Of a stretch of 56,490 nt of DNA, positions 25,099-34,020 are shown one piece after another. Location of the stretch: the NCBI GenBank assembly GCA_002305575.1, contig DBPP01000016.1, positions 1 to 56,490 of the forward strand, written 5' to 3'. The notes under the pieces are model-generated. The model did no database searches and was not told the origin of the DNA. It saw only the letters and a program-made list of their open reading frames with translations. Position 1 is the stretch's first letter; every line of letters starts with the position of its first letter. A program made the translations under genes and the position numbers. Origin of the DNA: Ruminococcaceae bacterium UBA1417 (GTDB taxonomy: Bacteria > Bacillota > Clostridia > Oscillospirales > Acutalibacteraceae).

Positions 25099-25554
25099 TC
25101 ACCTCACAGGCTTGATGTTCAGGTTGACGCCGAGGCTGTCCTCCCCGTCGACGATCGTCCAACTGCTGCCCGGGTAGTAGCCGACCGTTCGGTCCGTATC
25201 ATACCCCGCAGCTTTGAGCTCCGCAATGATTTCGTCGCGCTTGTCGCCAACCTCGAAACCGATGTGGTGCACGCCGTTGCCGTGTTTGTCGAGGAACTCC
25301 TGGAAAGAGCTCTCTCCGCCCGCCGGCTCATGCAGTTCGATGACAAAATTGCCCATCTCGATGTTGCAGACCTTCAGGTCGCAGGAAATCGGCTTGCCGC
25401 GGTATTTGTAATGTTCGTTGCCCTCGAGGTGGTTTTTGTGGATCGCCGGCTTTTCGATGCCGAGCAGATCCGCCCATTTTTCCGCCGCCTTTTCGATATC
25501 GGCTACGACAATGTTGATCTGGATGAATCCGTTTTTGTTGACCGGTGTTTTCAT
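25099..25554 (-). CDS. VOC-family (glyoxalase-like) protein
   Basis: 151 aa, paired beta-alpha-beta-beta-beta units: FIQINIVVADIEKAAEKWAD first, then GVHHIGFEV with the metal His. Glu in FVIELHEPAG is another ligand. VOC enzymes epimerise, isomerise or cleave via divalent metal. It resembles the second VOC gene at 31762-32220 (shared HG-x-G-[VI]-HHI), and both are under the same LacI operator. Substrate presumably a sugar-derived keto compound (inference). Confidence 0.83.
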   Translation of the reverse strand: MKTPVNKNGFIQINIVVADIEKAAEKWADLLGIEKPAIHKNHLEGNEHYKYRGKPISCDLKVCNIEMGNFVIELHEPAGGESSFQEFLDKHGNGVHHIGFEVGDKRDEIIAELKAAGYDTDRTVGYYPGSSWTIVDGEDSLGVNLNIKPVR

Positions 25555-25588
25555 ACCGTATTACAACTCCTTTCAGATATTGGGCCTA

Positions 25589-26491
25589 TCAGCCCTTGAC
25601 GCTGCCCATCACGAGGCCCGTCGTGAAGTATTTCTGCAGGAATGGATAGACGCAGAGGATCGGGATGGTGGCGAGGAACAGCTGCGCCGCGTTCGTCGTG
25701 CGTGCACTGACAAGGTTTAGGAAATTGCCGAGCTCCGCGCTGATGTTCGTCGCGTTACGGAAGAATGCCTCCGGGTTGATCACGATCGTCTGCAAGTACG
25801 TTTGCAGGGGGTATTTGTCGACGGTGTTCATGTAGATCATACCGTCGTACCAGCTGTTCCAGTGGCCGACAAACGCAAACAGCGTAACCGTCGCGAGCGT
25901 CGGCGTACAGACGGGCAAAATGACGTTGAAAAGCGTCTGAAAATGGCCGGCGCCGTCGATGTACGCGGCCTCCTCCAGCTCTTTCGGGAGACTGCGCATG
26001 TAGTTCATAACGACCAGCATGTTAAAAACCTGTACCGCGCCCGGCAGGATCATCGCCCAAAGCGTGTTCATCAAGCCAGTGTATTTAACGACCATGTAAG
26101 TCGGGATCAGGCCACCGGAAAACAGAATGGTCACAACAAAAAACCACGAAAAGATGTTGCGCAGGCGGAATTCCTGCGTGCTCTTCGAAAGCGGATATGC
26201 CGTGAACACAATCAGCACGATGTTGATCAGTACGCCGAGCACCGTCCGCTGTACGGAAATCCAGAGCGCGCGCAGGAACTGATCATTGCTGAGGATAAAC
26301 TTGTAGGCTGCCACGTTGAATCCGACCGGCCAGAACGACACCTCGTTGGCCGCAACCGCCGTTTTGTCCGAGAATGAAATCGCCAGCAGGTTGATGAACG
26401 GCAGGACGCACATCAGGGAAAGAATCACCAGCACAATGTAATTGACGACAAGAAACACTTTTCTTGACGCAGAAGTTTTCAGCTTTGCCAT
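25589..26491 (-). CDS. ABC sugar importer permease (LplC/YtcP-like)
   Basis: 300 aa, six membrane helices. The EAA loop EEAAYIDGAGHFQTLFNVIL near residues 178-200 couples to the ATPase. The C-terminus KYFTTGLVMGSVKG is the hallmark of the YtcP/LplC subgroup, which takes up complex poly- or oligosaccharides with LplB and a large lipoprotein. No ATPase is encoded in this operon. The permease partner ends 26 bp upstream. Confidence 0.88.
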   Translation of the reverse strand: MAKLKTSASRKVFLVVNYIVLVILSLMCVLPFINLLAISFSDKTAVAANEVSFWPVGFNVAAYKFILSNDQFLRALWISVQRTVLGVLINIVLIVFTAYPLSKSTQEFRLRNIFSWFFVVTILFSGGLIPTYMVVKYTGLMNTLWAMILPGAVQVFNMLVVMNYMRSLPKELEEAAYIDGAGHFQTLFNVILPVCTPTLATVTLFAFVGHWNSWYDGMIYMNTVDKYPLQTYLQTIVINPEAFFRNATNISAELGNFLNLVSARTTNAAQLFLATIPILCVYPFLQKYFTTGLVMGSVKG

Positions 26492-26517
26492 GGGATAGGC
26501 CTCCTTTCCTGCACCCG

Positions 26518-27429
26518 CTAAAAGATCCGGTAGCCGGCGAACCGATCGGCCATCCAGTACGACACAACGATGAATACAAACGAAACACCGGATTTGAAAA
26601 GGCCGGCCGCCGTGGACAGGGCAAACTGCGCGTTGTCGATGCCAAGGCGGAACACGAAGGTGTCGAGGATGTCGCCGGTCGCATAGACCGCCGGGGTGTA
26701 CATGTTGTAGATCTGATCGAAGCCGCCGTTAAGGATATTTGCCATGCTAAGTACGGTCATCAGAACAATGGTGCTCAGAATACCCGGCAGCGTGATGTGG
26801 ATCGTCTGCTGGATGCGGCCTGCGCCGTCAATCTGCGCAGCCTCATACAGATTTTGGTCGATGCCGGTCAGCGCGGCCAGATAGATGACCGAGCCGAAAC
26901 CGAACCCTTTCCAGATGTCCGTAAAAATCATGGTAAATGGGAACAGCTGCTGGTTGCTGAGGAAGCCGACAGGCCCGATGCCGATTGACTGCAAAGCAAT
27001 ATTGACCACGCCGGTCTGCGAGAAAATATCCTTGAAGATACCGGCTAGAATGACCCAGGAAAGGAAGTGCGGCAGATAGACAAGCGTCTGGAAGGTACGC
27101 TTAACCGTGAGGCGGCCGACTTCGTTGAGCAGCAGCGCGAAAATAACCGGCACAACGATGCCGCCAATCATTTTGCACAGCGAAATGAAAACCGTATTGT
27201 AAATGACCTGTCCGATGGTTGGCATCGTGAACAGATTTTTAAAATTGTCGAACCCAACCCACGGTGATCCAAAGAAGCCCTTTGTCGGGTTGAACTTTTG
27301 GAAAGCGATGACCGTGCCCACCATAGGACCGTAGCTATAAATGGCCACAAGAATCACAGCTGGCAACAGCATCAGCAAGAGTGGAAGCTCCCTGCGGAAT
27401 CTTCCCGGCGCTTTTTTCTTTTTTTCCAT
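26518..27429 (-). CDS. ABC sugar importer permease (LplB-like)
   Basis: 303 aa, six helices. The EAA loop YEAAQIDGAGRIQQTIHITLP is present at two thirds of the length, and the LplB-type C-terminus WMADRFAGYRIF ends it. Basic, Lys-rich N-terminus (MEKKKKAPGRFRREL). Start 27429 is set by GGTGGGGAG just upstream. It forms the membrane channel with the 25589-26491 product. Confidence 0.88.
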   Translation of the reverse strand: MEKKKKAPGRFRRELPLLLMLLPAVILVAIYSYGPMVGTVIAFQKFNPTKGFFGSPWVGFDNFKNLFTMPTIGQVIYNTVFISLCKMIGGIVVPVIFALLLNEVGRLTVKRTFQTLVYLPHFLSWVILAGIFKDIFSQTGVVNIALQSIGIGPVGFLSNQQLFPFTMIFTDIWKGFGFGSVIYLAALTGIDQNLYEAAQIDGAGRIQQTIHITLPGILSTIVLMTVLSMANILNGGFDQIYNMYTPAVYATGDILDTFVFRLGIDNAQFALSTAAGLFKSGVSFVFIVVSYWMADRFAGYRIF

Positions 27430-27527
27430 ACTCCCCACCACTTTAAAAGAAATACCCGGGACGAGCAAGCTTTTGCCTTCCCCGCCCCGGGGTTCTGTTT
27501 CCTTACAACGTAACTGTAAGCTGCGTT

Positions 27528-29231
27528 TTATTCCGCCGGATACATTTCATCGAGCGCGTCCAGCGTCTCCTGGCCGCCGGCGTTGAGCCAGTTCTCTACA
27601 AACGTGTCGAAATAGTCGACCGGCTGGTTGCCTACAATGATGTCTACGAAGGTGGTGTCCACCATGTCGCCGAGCACGGACGAGTTCTGCATCCAGATTT
27701 CCGGCTGCTCATTTTCCATCAAGTTCGTAATCGTCCAACCCTTGTCCTTGTAGTCGAGGTCAATCTTCATCGAACCGCCCTGACCACCGATGTACATCTG
27801 GCCCCAGGTACCGTACGCATTGGTGTCGTCCGCCAGCGAGCCGTCCTCGAAGCCCACAACATAGTTGTAGTACTCGAGCGCCGTACCGTTCAGGCCTTCA
27901 GACGTGCCGGCCTCGAGCGCTTCATGCAGAACCGGTGCGAAGAGCTCGGTCGGAATGCCGATATAAGCCGGGCAGAATCTGTACTGCTCGTTTGCCCAGT
28001 AGGTCTGGAAATCGTTCGGGTCATCGGAGCTGATGGCCACCTGCTCGTAGAGGTTCAGGATCTTGACGATCGCTTCCGGATGCTCGCAGTTTGCACCAAT
28101 CATGAACAGGTCACCGGTCTTTGCAGACTGGATGCCAATCTTCGGCTCGTAGCCTTCCTCCGTCGGGATCGGATACGGACGCGTGATCACACCGTCTGCC
28201 TGATAGGAGTAGTTGAACGGATGCCAGGTGCCCCAGCAGGCGTGGTACATCATGCCAATGGTGCCGTTCGTAACGTCTTCTTCCATTGTCGCGACGTCCT
28301 GCGCGGTGAATTCCGGATCGATGTAGCCTTTCGCGTACATGTCGCGCACGATCGAAAGCACTTCCTTCATTTCCGGCTGAATCCATGCAAATGTCATTTC
28401 GTTATTTTCATCGCGGTAGAAAATACCGGTATTCGTAAAGCCCGGAACACCGAACGCATTGGCAAGACCACACAGTGTACCGTAGTTGTTCTGCACAACG
28501 CTGCCCGCCAAACCGAAACCGTAGGTGTCATCCACACCGTTGCCATCCGGATCTTCTTCCGTGAAGATTCTGGCAAGCTCTACCATCTCTTCCACGGTGG
28601 TCGGCGGGGTGGTGTTGGTGTTCTCCAGCCAATCGTCGCGGATCCAAAGGTTGAACGCCTGATGGAAATTATCGTTCATGTACGGGAAAGCATAGAGCAC
28701 GCCATCGATGGTACCGCCCTCAAAGGCTTCCGCATATTTGGTCTGATATTCCTTGACCGCGTCCGTCGCATAGGCATCAAACGCCGGACCAATCGGCTGG
28801 ATATATCCGGCTTCCTGTGCCTGCTTAAAGAAAGTTCTGTCGCTGTAGCGCAGAACATCCGGGAACTCGCCGGAAGCAAGCAGCACATTCATTTTCTGGT
28901 TGTACGCATCCGTAGACGTATCTGCGGAAAACGCAACCTCAAGATCGATGTTCAGCTTTTCTTTAATTAGTCTGGACCACACATTGTCTTCGTACGTATC
29001 GCCGTTGAAGAACTGTTGAACGGCAGATGCCTGTACCGCCCAAGAGATCGTGACCGGCTCTTCATACGGCGTCAGTGGCCCGTCATTTTCGGCAACGCTG
29101 ACTTCGCTTGTCGAAGAATCGCCGCCCGCAGACGTCTGCGACTCTCCGCCACCCGAGCAGGCCGTAAGCCCTACGAGCATTGCGAGCGCAAGCAGCACCG
29201 CCAGAATACGCGTGATGTTCTGCTTTTTCAT
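27528..29231 (-). CDS. Extracellular solute-binding lipoprotein (LipO-like)
   Basis: 567 aa. Type II signal peptide: MKKQN, a hydrophobic core and lipobox LTAC at residue ~24, then a Ser/Gly/Glu linker. The mature part is a large CUT1-type binding protein of the kind that goes with LplB/LplC permeases and binds oligosaccharides or uronates. Start 29231 with GGAGG 8 bases upstream; the longer open frame to 29363 has no ribosome site. A small ACAGCC/GGCTGT hairpin lies in the gap before it (about 29268-29283). Confidence 0.9.
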   Translation of the reverse strand: MKKQNITRILAVLLALAMLVGLTACSGGGESQTSAGGDSSTSEVSVAENDGPLTPYEEPVTISWAVQASAVQQFFNGDTYEDNVWSRLIKEKLNIDLEVAFSADTSTDAYNQKMNVLLASGEFPDVLRYSDRTFFKQAQEAGYIQPIGPAFDAYATDAVKEYQTKYAEAFEGGTIDGVLYAFPYMNDNFHQAFNLWIRDDWLENTNTTPPTTVEEMVELARIFTEEDPDGNGVDDTYGFGLAGSVVQNNYGTLCGLANAFGVPGFTNTGIFYRDENNEMTFAWIQPEMKEVLSIVRDMYAKGYIDPEFTAQDVATMEEDVTNGTIGMMYHACWGTWHPFNYSYQADGVITRPYPIPTEEGYEPKIGIQSAKTGDLFMIGANCEHPEAIVKILNLYEQVAISSDDPNDFQTYWANEQYRFCPAYIGIPTELFAPVLHEALEAGTSEGLNGTALEYYNYVVGFEDGSLADDTNAYGTWGQMYIGGQGGSMKIDLDYKDKGWTITNLMENEQPEIWMQNSSVLGDMVDTTFVDIIVGNQPVDYFDTFVENWLNAGGQETLDALDEMYPAE

Positions 29232-29322
29232 TACTTTTCCTCCACTCCTAATAAAGGTTGTATTGCGTACAGCCAAACGGCTGTGATCACCGGAAATGAA
29301 TCTCTTCCAGTCTGTTTTACCG

Positions 29323-30219
29323 TCAGACCTCCTGCCCACGAATACGGTAGCGGACAAACGCAAACTTTTTGCTGTCCGGTGACCAGGAATTCACGTTGAT
29401 CGTACCCTGTCCGCCGAAAAGTTCCACAATGGTTTTGACCGGACCGCCTGCGGCGTCCATCAGCCGCAGCTCCACGTATTTGTGCGGTACATGCTCGTTG
29501 GGCTTCACGTCTCCCTTGCGGTAAGCCAGCATGACCACCTTCGTGCGGTCCGGCGAAATGTGTGGAAACCAGGTGTTCCAGTTTTCGTCGAAGGTCATCT
29601 GTGTCTGCTCGGATCCGTCGGCCTTCATGCGCCACGCCTGCATCAGACCACTGCGCACGGAATTGAACCAGATGTACTCGCCTGCACTGTCGTATTCCGG
29701 TCCGTCGTTCAGCCCGGGCGCGTCCGTCAGACGTGTCTCCTCGCCGCCGTCCACCGGAATTGTGTAAATATCGAACTCCCCATTGCGCTCGGCACAATAC
29801 GCGAGCGTTTTGCCGTCCGGCGACCAGCCATGCAGATAGCTCGGCGCGAGCGGCGTAATCAGACGCGGCACACCACCCGTCAGCGGCACCGTGTAGATTC
29901 TCGATTTATGGTCCTCCTTCGTGCCGTGGCTCACCGCGATGCGGTCGCCTTCCGGTGAAAGAACGTGGTCATTGTTGCAGTTTGTGACAAAATCCGTAAA
30001 AACCGCCGTGCTTTCCTTCGTCTCCAGATCAAACCGGAAAATCCGGCCGTCGCTGTTGTACGTGAGGAATTTCCCATCCGGCGACCAGTTCGGCGCTTCG
30101 ATCAGATAATCGAATTCTTTCAGAACCGTACACGCGCCGCTTTCCACATCGTAGACCTCCAAAATGGATTGGTCATCGTCGCGGTACCAGGGATTGGATT
30201 TGTCGATTTTTCCCGCCAT
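29323..30219 (-). CDS. Cytosolic PD40/TolB-like beta-propeller protein
   Basis: 298 aa. Repeated PD40 blades: APNWSPDGKFLTYNSDG, HVLSPEGDRIAVSHG, LHGWSPDGKTLAYCAE, FPHISPDRTKVVMLAYR and NSWSPDSKKFAFVRYR. No signal peptide, so it is cytosolic. Intracellular TolB-like propellers include oligogalacturonate lyases, and the uronate genes nearby fit, but this one is short for that family and the lyase assignment is only a hypothesis. First gene of the LacI-controlled minus operon; start 30219 has AAGGAGG 8 bases upstream. Confidence 0.8.
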   Translation of the reverse strand: MAGKIDKSNPWYRDDDQSILEVYDVESGACTVLKEFDYLIEAPNWSPDGKFLTYNSDGRIFRFDLETKESTAVFTDFVTNCNNDHVLSPEGDRIAVSHGTKEDHKSRIYTVPLTGGVPRLITPLAPSYLHGWSPDGKTLAYCAERNGEFDIYTIPVDGGEETRLTDAPGLNDGPEYDSAGEYIWFNSVRSGLMQAWRMKADGSEQTQMTFDENWNTWFPHISPDRTKVVMLAYRKGDVKPNEHVPHKYVELRLMDAAGGPVKTIVELFGGQGTINVNSWSPDSKKFAFVRYRIRGQEV

Positions 30220-30272
30220 TGTGTCTCCTCCTTTGCTCGGCATGGCCCTTATGCCTCCCGTTCGCTAGAAAT

Positions 30273-30301
30273 ATCATATCATAGTGAACACGTGTTTTCA
30301 A
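30273..30301 (-). promoter_or_regulatory. Promoter of the PD40-to-Gfo/Idh operon with operator O1 between its boxes
   Basis: Minus strand TTGAAA (30301-30296) and TATGAT (30278-30273), spacer 17 bp. The perfect palindrome AACACGTGTT (30287-30296) lies in the spacer, so regulator binding would exclude RNA polymerase. The longer match to O2 covers 30282-30300. Confidence 0.75.
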
Positions 30302-30401
30302 GTATATTTTTTGTTTCTTCTAATTTATACATATAAAAATGAATTTATATGTATAAATTTAACAAACACTGTTGTTTTTAAAGGATTTTCTTCCTTTTCT
30401 A

Positions 30402-30456
30402 TTGACAGATTAAAAGATAAAATGCTAGTATTTATCTTAGTGAACTTGTGTTTACA
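30402..30456 (+). promoter_or_regulatory. Promoter of the LacI-type gene with operator O2
   Basis: TTGACA (30402-30407) and TAGTAT (30426-30431), spacer 18 bp. Operator tagtgaac-tt-gtgtttaca (30438-30456) matches O1 at 16 of 19 positions and covers the transcription start. The leader to the GTG start is about 155 bases. Confidence 0.7.
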
Positions 30457-30595
30457 ATTATTATGAATTTTGCTGTTCCTTCCCAAGTTCCTCAGTGTAT
30501 TTGCGCGTTTCACGCTTTACTTTTTTGCCCTACTGTTTTACAATACAAAGTAAAGGCGATTTACGCGCGCTGCGTTTACAGAAAGGATTGACAAC

Positions 30596-31636
30596 GTGAA
30601 ACGGATCAACAGCAACGACATTGCAAAGCTCGCGGGTGTTTCCCGCAGCACCGTCAGCCGCGTGGTCAACGGTTACCCAAATGTCCCGGAAGAGACGCGG
30701 AAGAAGGTCATGAAGGTCATCAAGGAACACCGATATTATCCGTTGCTTTCCGGGCAGCTGCTCACCGGCAAGAGCACTAAAACACTTGGTTTGTTCTGGG
30801 TGGGAACTGCCGGCATTGCGCATGACTCTCTCACGAGCAGCTACTTCATGCATATCGTCGACGCCGCCGCGCGGCGCGATTACCTTGTTCTGGCCTGCGT
30901 CCTCGACAACATTTCGGAAAAACACAATATCAATTACGTGCGCAAGATTTTTATGGAAGGCCGCATTGACGCCGGTATTTTTGTTGGCACAAGCAACACG
31001 GAGCCGTTAGTCGACGAACTGGTTGGATTTGACAAAATTGTCGGCTTATTCGACTATTATCACGAAAATGAAGATGTTCCAAACCGGATCAGCGTCAATT
31101 TTGATCGTCATTCGGGCGAAAAAACGATCGATTACCTTTATGGGCTTGGGCACCGCAAGATTGCTATTATTGACGGCGACCTCAGCCGGTTGAGCTGCAT
31201 TCACCGCCACGAAAGCTACATGCGCGGCATGATCAAACACAGCCTGCCGTTGCAGAACAAATGGCTGACATACGGCGGCATTGTGAAGCAGAGAGGCTAT
31301 GAAGCCGCAAAGAAAATGCTCTCCGCCTGCATGGATGACCTGCCCACCGCCATATGCGCCAACAACGACGGCGTGGCTTTCGGCGTATACCAGGCCTGCG
31401 CGGAGTTGGGGCTGCGCATTCCGGAGGATATTTCTGTCGTCGGCGCGGACGGTCACGAAAGCGGCCGGCACATTTCCCCCACGCTCACAACATTCAGCTT
31501 CGATTTCAAGGAGATGTTCACGTCATTGGTCGACCGCGTGATCGACACGATCGAACACAAGGAAAATGTCCCGCAGAGCGTTTTTATTGAAAGCCAGCTG
31601 GTGGAAGGCGGTTCATGCCGCCGCATCGATTCCTGA
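30596..31636 (+). CDS. LacI-family transcriptional repressor
   Basis: 346 aa. N-terminal LacI HTH and hinge: SNDIAKLAGVSRSTVSRVVN. A periplasmic-binding-protein-like ligand domain follows (ends with EDISVVGADGHESGRHISPT, TTFSFDFKEM). It senses a sugar-derived effector. GTG start at 30596 follows AAAGGA at 8 bases. The palindrome AACACGTGTT or a close relative lies before its own gene, the divergent transporter operon and the downstream VOC/SDR unit, so these three units probably form its regulon. Confidence 0.9.
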   Translation: MKRINSNDIAKLAGVSRSTVSRVVNGYPNVPEETRKKVMKVIKEHRYYPLLSGQLLTGKSTKTLGLFWVGTAGIAHDSLTSSYFMHIVDAAARRDYLVLACVLDNISEKHNINYVRKIFMEGRIDAGIFVGTSNTEPLVDELVGFDKIVGLFDYYHENEDVPNRISVNFDRHSGEKTIDYLYGLGHRKIAIIDGDLSRLSCIHRHESYMRGMIKHSLPLQNKWLTYGGIVKQRGYEAAKKMLSACMDDLPTAICANNDGVAFGVYQACAELGLRIPEDISVVGADGHESGRHISPTLTTFSFDFKEMFTSLVDRVIDTIEHKENVPQSVFIESQLVEGGSCRRIDS

Positions 31637-31655
31637 TGGCACACCGAAAAAAGAC

Positions 31656-31684
31656 GAGTTGCCCGCATTGGGCGGCTCCTTTTT
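31656..31684 (+). terminator. Terminator after the LacI-type gene
   Basis: gagttgccc (31656-31664) pairs with gggcggctc (31670-31678) using two G-U pairs, followed by CTTTTT. Confidence 0.7.
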
Positions 31685-31697
31685 CAGGATTTTTGTA

Positions 31698-31707
31698 AAC
31701 ACGTGTT
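31698..31707. promoter_or_regulatory. LacI operator O3
   Basis: AACACGTGTT, identical to the core of O1, 55 bp before the VOC gene start and just after the lacI terminator. No clear -35/-10 pair was found around it. Confidence 0.65.
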
Positions 31708-31761
31708 AATCCGGTGGTAGACCGCCGGTTAATAAATTTTTTTGGAGAGAGGATTGTAAAA

Positions 31762-32220
31762 ATGGCAAATCCAGTTTTGGCCAACAGATTGGCACAGGTC
31801 GGCTTTATCGTACGCGACGTAGAGGCGTCCAAAATCAAATTCGCGGAATTCTTCGGCGTACCGGTCCCGCCCACGTGCGATGGCGGCAAATTTGAGGTCA
31901 CCGGCACGACGGTCAACGGCGAGCCCGCGCCGGATGCCAACTGCCTGATGGCGTTCTTTAATCTGGAAAACATCCAGCTTGAGTTGATCCAGCCCAACGG
32001 CGTGAAAAGCACGTGGCAGGACTTTCTCGACACGCACGGCGAAGGCATCCACCACATCGCGTTCCCGGTCAAGAACACCGACGAAAAAATCAAGGCGGCG
32101 GAAAAATTTGGCGGCGTATGCGTGCAGCGTGGCAAATATGGCGGCGGCAACGGCGAATACGCCTACCTCGATTTCACGAAAGACCTGAAGTGCATTATGG
32201 AAACGCTGGAAAGCTACTGA
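31762..32220 (+). CDS. VOC-family (glyoxalase/methylmalonyl-CoA epimerase-like) protein
   Basis: 152 aa. Two VOC modules: LAQVGFIVRDVEASKIKFAE, then GIHHIAFPVKN with the metal-site His. LELIQPNG carries a ligand Glu. Paralogous to the VOC protein at 25099-25554 in the divergent operon. Start 31762 is set by GGAGAGAGG; the frame is open earlier without a ribosome site. Followed 46 bp later by an SDR gene. Confidence 0.83.
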   Translation: MANPVLANRLAQVGFIVRDVEASKIKFAEFFGVPVPPTCDGGKFEVTGTTVNGEPAPDANCLMAFFNLENIQLELIQPNGVKSTWQDFLDTHGEGIHHIAFPVKNTDEKIKAAEKFGGVCVQRGKYGGGNGEYAYLDFTKDLKCIMETLESY

Positions 32221-32265
32221 TCCGCAGGCTTTGGCCGGCAACTTTTCCGAAAGGACTGAATCATC

Positions 32266-32952
32266 ATGAATTTTGCTGTGATTGGCGCGACCAAAGGCCT
32301 CGGTCTCTGCCTGACAAAACAGCTTCTGGAGGCCGGGCACCGCGTTGCGGCCGGCGCCATCGTTATTTCCGACACGCTCACAGCGCTTGCTGCGGCCTAC
32401 CCGGAAACGCTCTGCGTATTGCAGGCCGACGTAACCGATGAAGCACAAATGCAGGACGTAGCCAAGCAGGCCGCCGCATTTCTCGGCGAGATTGACGCGC
32501 TGTGCAACGTGGCGGGCGTCCTGCTCGACCAGGACCGCGTCAAACTGCTGCATGAGTGCGACATCGGCGAGTTGCGCCGCTCGCTGGATGTCAATACCGT
32601 CGGTCCCGTCATCGTGGTGAAGTGCTTCTATCCCTATATGAAGAAAGGTGGAAACGTCTTCACCGTCACCTCCGAGGGCGTGGGCATCCGCAGCTGCGGC
32701 ACCTGGGTGCCATGTTACGGGCTTTCCAAGGCAGCCGCGACGAAGGTCAGCGGCATTCTGAACGCCTCGGTCGCCGATGTCAACTTCTTTTCCGTCCATC
32801 CCGGCCGCATGAACACCGATATGGGGCGCACCACGGCGCAGATCGAGCCCGAGGAATCCGCAGCGGGCTTCTGCCGCCTGATGACTGGTGAAACGCCCGT
32901 TTCCCGTGAAAACTGGTACATCGATTACAAGGGCAACACAATGGACGCCTGA
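32266..32952 (+). CDS. Short-chain dehydrogenase/reductase
   Basis: 228 aa. Cofactor motif GATKGLG, NVAGV (the NNAG equivalent) and the catalytic CYGLSKAAATK (Tyr-x3-Lys) are present; Ser lies in TVTSEGVG. It likely oxidises or reduces a sugar-derived alcohol/ketone. With the VOC gene before it, it forms the plus-strand arm of the LacI regulon. Slightly short for the family. Confidence 0.85.
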   Translation: MNFAVIGATKGLGLCLTKQLLEAGHRVAAGAIVISDTLTALAAAYPETLCVLQADVTDEAQMQDVAKQAAAFLGEIDALCNVAGVLLDQDRVKLLHECDIGELRRSLDVNTVGPVIVVKCFYPYMKKGGNVFTVTSEGVGIRSCGTWVPCYGLSKAAATKVSGILNASVADVNFFSVHPGRMNTDMGRTTAQIEPEESAAGFCRLMTGETPVSRENWYIDYKGNTMDA

Positions 32953-33003
32953 TTTTTGATTTTCGATTTCCCCCTGATTGCGACAAATCTGAAATAAACA
33001 CCT

Positions 33004-33064
33004 CGGAACCCCCGTGGCCATCAGCCTGTTTACAAGGCCGGCCACGGGGGTTCCGGGTTTTTTT
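33004..33064 (+). terminator. Strong intrinsic terminator
   Basis: cggaacccccgtggcc (33004-33019) pairs perfectly with ggccacgggggttccg (33040-33055), 16 bp, followed by GGG and seven Ts. Confidence 0.92.
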
Positions 33065-33186
33065 GACGGAATCTGAAACAAAGCTTTACACAACCTTGAT
33101 GCACGGCGTGCCAAAGTGATTTAGAATAGACGCGTACAAATTGCAAACATTCCCAAAATGAAACCGGAAGAGGAAGGAAAATCCGC

Positions 33187-34020
33187 ATGAAGAACACTGT
33201 TTCCATGACACAGTTTACGGCTACGGTCGCCGGGTGCATCGACATTGCAGCGCCGGTCGAAGCCGCGGCGCCGTTTTCCCTTGTGAAAACACTGCTGCGG
33301 GAAGCCGGCATCCCGCGCGCTGAAAAGCTGCTGATCTACAACCCCGACGCCGTCGGCATGTGGCTTTGGCAGAAATATACCGAATGGTTCGCGCCCGTAC
33401 TGCGCCGCACGCAGCTCGCCGTGCCGGTCTGCACGGTTCTGCCCTCGGTGACACCCGTCTGCTTCGGCACGATGTACACCGGCGTCGAACCGGCCAGACA
33501 CGGCATCCAAAAATACGAGAAGCGCGTGCTCGCGCAGGAATCCCTGTTCGACTGCCTCGCACAATCCAGCCTGAAGACAGCCGTCGTCGCCGTGCAGAAT
33601 TCCAGCATGGCAATTCTTTTCGGCGGCCGCAACGTGGATTACTACATCCTGCCGTACGACGGCGAGGTAACCGACAAAGCCGAAGCCCTGATCCGCGAAA
33701 ATGACTACGACGTGATCGTCGTATACAATCAGGAATATGACGACGCCATGCACCGCACGTTCCCCGAATCCGAACAAGCGCTCGCGGCGTTGCGGCGCCA
33801 CATCGCCGCGTTTGACCGTCTCTGCGCCGCCACGGAGCAAAGCTGGAGCGGCTTTGACCGGATGGTATGCTGGGCAACCGACCACGGCATCCACACGAAC
33901 GCGGAAGGCCACGGCACACACGGCAGCGATCTGGAGGACGATCTCAACGTCATGCACTTTTTCGGCGTACAGCCAAAGGACGCAAACACCGGCCTGAACG
34001 GAGAAAGGAAAGAATCATGA
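33187..34020 (+). CDS. Alkaline-phosphatase-superfamily phosphohydrolase
   Basis: 277 aa. The family metal sites can be followed in order: Asp in IYNPDAVG near residue 53, the nucleophile region PSVTPVCFGTMYTG near 86-99, Asp/His in YDDAMHRTF near 185, Asp-His in TDHGIH near 230 and His in GHGTHGS. It probably cleaves a phosphodiester or phosphomonoester. No signal peptide, so cytosolic. Its stop overlaps the ABC ATPase start by ATGA, linking it to import of a phosphorylated compound such as a glycerophosphodiester (inference). Confidence 0.78.
   Translation: MKNTVSMTQFTATVAGCIDIAAPVEAAAPFSLVKTLLREAGIPRAEKLLIYNPDAVGMWLWQKYTEWFAPVLRRTQLAVPVCTVLPSVTPVCFGTMYTGVEPARHGIQKYEKRVLAQESLFDCLAQSSLKTAVVAVQNSSMAILFGGRNVDYYILPYDGEVTDKAEALIRENDYDVIVVYNQEYDDAMHRTFPESEQALAALRRHIAAFDRLCAATEQSWSGFDRMVCWATDHGIHTNAEGHGTHGSDLEDDLNVMHFFGVQPKDANTGLNGERKES

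Larger units (their letters stand above)
30220..30595. other. Divergent regulatory region of the LacI regulon
   Basis: 376 bp, AT-rich, between PD40 and LacI-type genes. It contains both promoters and two matching 19-bp operators (separate entries). From 30330 to 30352 there is also an imperfect palindrome around atatgtataaat/atttatacatat. No gene was recognised. Confidence 0.7.

Noticed and set aside
27430..27527. Possible stem-loop between the lipoprotein and LplB-like genes
   Set aside because: Only short CCCGGG arms pair across a long loop; too weak to call.
31729..33114. 461-codon minus-strand frame over the VOC and SDR genes
   Set aside because: It covers two genuine plus-strand genes and a strong terminator.
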